Source of the DNA: Halobellus sp. MBLA0158 | Lineage (GTDB): Archaea; Halobacteriota; Halobacteria; Halobacteriales; Haloferacaceae | Length of the DNA: 64,000 nt | Direction of reading: 5' to 3' | Assembly: GCF_041477585.1 (NCBI RefSeq) | Contig: NZ_JBGNYA010000001.1 | Location: 2,480,001-2,544,000, forward strand | Shown here: piece after piece, positions 60,837 to 64,000 of the stretch | How the letters are laid out: every line of letters starts with the position of its first letter | How positions within the stretch are numbered: position 1 is the stretch's first letter | Notes under the pieces: model-generated | Databases searched by the model: none | Told to the model about the DNA's origin: nothing | What the model saw: only the letters and a program-made list of their open reading frames with translations | Program-made: the position numbers and the translations under genes

Positions 60837-62030
60837 TCAGGACGTGCTCGCGGGCGCCTGCCGGAGGTCGTAGAGGCGGCTGAAGAGCCGCGCGGGAAAC
60901 CGCAGTTCGAGTCGGCTCGGGGGCCGGCCCTTCCCGCCGTGGCCCTCGGCCTGCACCCGATCGAGGACGCCGACCTCGGCCAGTTCGTAGAGGAACCGCT
61001 TGACCGTCCCCCGAGAGAGGTCCAGGTCCGGGCTGTCGCTGATCGCGTCGGTGGTGTCCGCGACGGACGCCCGCGCCGCGCCGTCGAGGTCGACGAGCTC
61101 CCGGAGCACCCGCTGTTTGTTCTCCGGGAGCGACTGCATCCGCGCCAGCGACACCGACGGACGCGGGATCTCCTCGATCGCGACCTCGACGTCCTCGTCG
61201 CGGAGGCGCGTCCGGTTCGCCCGGTCCGCGCGGTCGGCCGCGAGGAACAGGGCCGCCAGGGCGTCGTGGGCGTTGCCCTCGGCCCACTCGGCGATCCGGC
61301 GGGCCTGGTCGTGATCGAGCCCCTGTCGGGTGAAGCCCGCGGAGGCGCGGGTCATCAACACGTCCACGAGCATCTGTCGCTGGTAGCGGCCGATCTCGAT
61401 CGACGTCGCGGTGTAGGTGGTCAAGTCCGTCTCCGCGGGCGGCGTGCGGCTGATCGCGAGCCAGCTCACGTTGCTCGGCAGGCCGGAGAGCCGATCGAGG
61501 AGGCTCTCCGTGTCGACGCCCTCGGGCTCGCCCACGTGGTCGATCGCCACGACCGCGCCCGCGGTCCAGCCGCTGAGGGCGCGGTGCAGTTTGTCCAGGA
61601 GCTCGTCGGTGCTGATGCCGTGCTGGGGGATCGACTCCTCGACGCAGCCGTCGAGGATCCGGTGGTAGAAGGCGAACTCGCTCGCGGTCTCGCGCAGGTC
61701 CAGATAGACGAACTCCGGGATCGAGGGCGAGCGGGCGCGCGTGCTCGTGTGGATCACCGCGCCCGACTGCGTCGAGAGGCGCCTCAGGCGCGCGAAGAGC
61801 GCCGTGATGATGGCCGACTTTCCGGCTCCATACGCACCGTGGACGTACGCGTTCGGCGGGAGCGTCCCGTTGAAGACGGGATCGAGGTGATCGAGCAACC
61901 GCTCGAAGACCGGGCCGCGGTCGGAGGGCTCTTCGATGTGGGCGGCCGGCGACAGCGCCTCGTAGTCCTGGATCAGCCGCTTTTCGCCCTCGCCCCGCTG
62001 CCGTCGTTTGATCCGTGCGTCCAGGTCCAT
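60837..62030 (-). CDS. Orc1/Cdc6-like AAA+ ATPase
   Basis: ATPase of 397 aa with the architecture of archaeal Orc1/Cdc6: an AAA+ domain (Walker A HGAYGAGKSAI near residue 65), a lid helical segment, and a C-terminal winged helix (DLSRGTVKRFLYELAEVGVLD). The Walker B region is VVAIDHVGE, where the Glu after Asp expected for ATP hydrolysis is replaced by His. That suggests a diverged or regulatory member rather than a standard initiator. I found no clear origin-recognition repeats beside it. ATG 62030; an earlier ATG in frame at 62132 ends at a stop first. Confidence 0.8.
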   Translation of the reverse strand: MDLDARIKRRQRGEGEKRLIQDYEALSPAAHIEEPSDRGPVFERLLDHLDPVFNGTLPPNAYVHGAYGAGKSAIITALFARLRRLSTQSGAVIHTSTRARSPSIPEFVYLDLRETASEFAFYHRILDGCVEESIPQHGISTDELLDKLHRALSGWTAGAVVAIDHVGEPEGVDTESLLDRLSGLPSNVSWLAISRTPPAETDLTTYTATSIEIGRYQRQMLVDVLMTRASAGFTRQGLDHDQARRIAEWAEGNAHDALAALFLAADRADRANRTRLRDEDVEVAIEEIPRPSVSLARMQSLPENKQRVLRELVDLDGAARASVADTTDAISDSPDLDLSRGTVKRFLYELAEVGVLDRVQAEGHGGKGRPPSRLELRFPARLFSRLYDLRQAPASTS

Positions 62031-62210
62031 ACTTCGGTCGGCCCCGGGTCAGGTGCCCGACCGCGTCCGCGCTCGGGCGGGCGTCGCCTCCGGGGACCAG
62101 CGAGCGACGCCGTCGGCCATCGGTTCCGTCATTCATTATTGTCGATGAGGCCTATACAATAAAAATCACCCGGTCACGCGGACCGACGGTGATCGGAGGC
62201 GTCACAGAGG

Positions 62211-63296
62211 CTACAGCGCGAGATATCCTGCGTTCGGGAAGAGCCCGAGCAGGTAGAGGATCCCGACGAAGAGCATCGCGATGACGATCGCCATCGCCGG
62301 CGGGTCGACGTGCGTCCCCGAGTGGGAGTACATGATCCGCTGGGTGAACTCCCCGAGGAGGCCGCTGATCCCGCCGAAGAGACCCGCCGCGACCAGCGCG
62401 ATGAACTGGCTGCCCGTCGCGGGCAGGAAGAGCACCGCGCCCACCGCGCCGATCAGCGTCATATGGTGGGTGACCGGGATCTTCTCGACGCCGAGTTGGA
62501 GGAACAGGAGGCTGACCGCCGAGATCGCGTAGCCGAGGAAGATGCTCTGGGTCTGTAGCCAGATGTATCCGGCGAGGACCCCCGCGACGAGTCCGATCGC
62601 GGTGACGCCGGACCACTTGTACTGGTGCGGGAGCCACGGTTCCGTCGCCAAGCGCCCGGCGTGTTCGGCCGGCACCTCGCCCCCGTCGGTCGCGGCGCGC
62701 TTTTCCTCGCGCTCGAAGGGCGACATATCCAGGAGGCTCGAACCGGCCGCCTTCCCGACGAGCGGGTAGCCGAAGGCGACGCGGGCGATGACGGCCGTGA
62801 GGACGACAGACAGCGCGATGCCGTCGGTCGGGAGCCCGATCGCGCCGGAGACCCGCGCGATGAGCATCCCGAGCCCGCCGAAGACGGCGCCGACCGCCAG
62901 GATATCGGGCTTGGTCCCGAACGCGTAGAGGATGTTCTTCCCGAAGTGGTAGTCCCAACCGTCGGGCTCCATCTCGGGGTACTTCTTGCCCGCGTAGGCG
63001 GAAGCGGCGACGCCGCCAGCGAAGGCGATATGCGGCCCGGTGATCGCGCCGAAGCCGATGACGCCGGTCACGCCCGCGGCGAGTTCGCCCTTCGGGACGG
63101 CCTCCAGGGTGCCGATCTGGCGCTGGAGGATGGCCAGCCCCTCGCCGAGGAAGACGACGAACCCGGTGAAGATGAACGCGGGAAGCGCTCCGATGGCCGC
63201 CCCGAAGGCCCCACCGGCGAGCGCGGTCAGGAGGAGCACGAGAAACGGCTCGACCTCCATCCCGATCAGCGGGATCTGGAGAAGTGCGTCCACCAT
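62211..63296 (-). CDS. Permease adjacent to glycerol kinase
   Basis: Integral membrane protein of 361 aa with about ten helices, starting VEPFLVLLLTALAGGAFGAAIGALPAFIF. Motifs such as GFGAITGPHIAFAGGVAASAYAGKKYP recur in haloarchaeal neighbours of glycerol kinase, where I recall it as a putative glycerol transporter. It is unlike bacterial GlpF aquaporins. It follows glpK by 3 bp on the same strand, so the two are co-expressed. Function from context; not proven here. Confidence 0.83.
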   Translation of the reverse strand: MVDALLQIPLIGMEVEPFLVLLLTALAGGAFGAAIGALPAFIFTGFVVFLGEGLAILQRQIGTLEAVPKGELAAGVTGVIGFGAITGPHIAFAGGVAASAYAGKKYPEMEPDGWDYHFGKNILYAFGTKPDILAVGAVFGGLGMLIARVSGAIGLPTDGIALSVVLTAVIARVAFGYPLVGKAAGSSLLDMSPFEREEKRAATDGGEVPAEHAGRLATEPWLPHQYKWSGVTAIGLVAGVLAGYIWLQTQSIFLGYAISAVSLLFLQLGVEKIPVTHHMTLIGAVGAVLFLPATGSQFIALVAAGLFGGISGLLGEFTQRIMYSHSGTHVDPPAMAIVIAMLFVGILYLLGLFPNAGYLAL

Positions 63297-63299
63297 CGG

Positions 63300-64000
63300 T
63301 CACTCCTCCTGGGCCCAGTCCAGCGAGCGCTCGACGGCGTCGTCCCACCGGCTGTACAGCCCGTCGGCTTCGTCCTGGCTCATCTCCGGGGCGAACTCCT
63401 TGTCGACCTGCCAGTTCGAGCGGAGCTGGTCGAGGTTGTCCCAGTAGCCGACCGCGAGCCCGGCCGCGTAGGCCGAACCGAGCGCGGTCGTCTCGTCGAC
63501 CTCGGGACGGGCGATCTCGGTCTGGATGATGTCCGACTGGAGCTGACAGAGGAAGTTGTTCTTGACCGCGCCGCCGTCGACTCGGAGGGTCGTCGTCTCG
63601 ACGCCGGAGTCGGCCTCCATCGCCTCCGCGATGTCGCGGGTCTGGTAGGCGATCGACTCCAGAGTCGCGCGGACGAGGTGTGCCTTCTCTGTGCCGCGGG
63701 TCATCCCGACGATCGTCCCGCGTGCGCGGCCGTCCCAGTGCGGCGCGCCCAGGCCCGTGAACGCCGGGACCATATAGACTCCGTCGGTGGAGTCGACAGA
63801 GCGCGCGAGTTCGGCCGTCTGGGCCGCGTTGTTGATGAGGTCGACGTCTTCGAGCCACTCGATGGCCGCGCCGGTGACGAAGATCGACCCCTCCAGGGCG
63901 TACTGGACGGGCTCGCCCGATCGTTGGAAGCCGATCGTCGTCAGCAGGCCGTGGTCGGACTCGACGGCCTCGTTGCCGGTGTTCATCAGGTAGAACGACC
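63300..64000 (-). CDS. glpK: Glycerol kinase, C-terminal part
   Basis: Phosphorylates glycerol to glycerol-3-phosphate with ATP. Only about the last 233 residues are in the window; the reading frame continues off the right edge, with [10 protein letters not shown] preserved just before the boundary. [44 protein letters not shown] and [20 protein letters not shown] are clear family motifs. The gene probably heads an operon with the permease downstream; its own promoter is unseen. Confidence 0.95.
   Translation of the reverse strand, partial: SFYLMNTGNEAVESDHGLLTTIGFQRSGEPVQYALEGSIFVTGAAIEWLEDVDLINNAAQTAELARSVDSTDGVYMVPAFTGLGAPHWDGRARGTIVGMTRGTEKAHLVRATLESIAYQTRDIAEAMEADSGVETTTLRVDGGAVKNNFLCQLQSDIIQTEIARPEVDETTALGSAYAAGLAVGYWDNLDQLRSNWQVDKEFAPEMSQDEADGLYSRWDDAVERSLDWAQEE

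Noticed and set aside
62049..62132. 27-codon frame upstream of the Orc1/Cdc6-like gene
   Set aside because: It sits after a TATA-like stretch, but there is no conservation evidence; a leader ORF is possible yet unsupported.
60772..62136. 454-aa minus-strand frame overlapping the Orc1/Cdc6-like gene
   Set aside because: Arg/Gly/Pro-rich shadow in another frame; the 60837-62030 frame has the AAA+ motifs.

Overview
This window looks like chromosomal DNA of a halophilic archaeon (class Halobacteria). The evidence is high GC, very acidic proteins, TATA boxes about 26 bp before start codons (leaderless transcripts), Tat-type lipoprotein signals, and characteristic families: halocyanin, Bat/HTH_10 regulator, Orc1/Cdc6-like ATPase, and a glycerol kinase next to a haloarchaeal permease. 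I cannot assign a genus. I see no rRNA, tRNA, CRISPR array or complete insertion sequence.

Region 1 (about 1.4-21.2 kb) is a denitrification island. It holds a quinol-type nitric oxide reductase (norB), a two-domain multicopper oxidase, copper nitrite reductase (nirK), a halocyanin electron carrier, two paralogous winged-helix regulators, a Bat-type regulator, a heme-copper-oxidase-like membrane protein, two DUF2249 proteins, an SRPBCC protein, two cupins, a radical SAM/SPASM enzyme and a small protein ending in a CGCGG motif (a probable radical-SAM RiPP substrate). Most of these units carry the same 12-bp palindrome, consensus CGAAYAYNTTCG. At eight start codons the palindrome centre lies 43.5-45.5 bp upstream. 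At norB, the multicopper oxidase, halocyanin and nirK it instead lies about 42-46 bp upstream of a TATA box. This is the strongest signal in the window: one regulon that ties known denitrification genes to uncharacterised ones. A Rieske/amidohydrolase/IclR group and a TetR-MATE efflux pair sit inside the island without the box.

Region 2 (about 21.3-36.3 kb) is general metabolism: a DUF4385 protein, hydantoinase/oxoprolinase subunits HyuA-HyuB, an atypical SDR, two MFS transporters, dihydrofolate reductase, MsrA, a PAS histidine kinase, the proline operon proC-proB-proA and an OsmC protein.

Region 3 (about 36.3-49.4 kb) has membrane proteins, two half-size EamA transporters in tandem, two lipoproteins, an ABC exporter-like pair, an AT-rich 0.77-kb gap, then an IclR regulator, an iron-type alcohol dehydrogenase, an aldehyde dehydrogenase, a metallophosphoesterase and a nucleotidyltransferase-like protein.

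Region 4 (about 49.6-64 kb) has an APC permease, an ABC transporter laid out like bacterial ugpBAEC followed by a glycerophosphodiesterase (ugpQ position), a Na/Ca exchanger, a dehydrogenase/pterin-synthase-like/methyltransferase operon, an Orc1/Cdc6-like ATPase, and a permease next to glycerol kinase, which runs off the right edge. Glycerophosphodiester or G3P uptake and glycerol phosphorylation would feed the same pool.

Three ~80-bp palindromic repeats (16.0, 27.7 and 58.3 kb) each supply the TGA stop of a neighbouring gene. They look like one dispersed element family.
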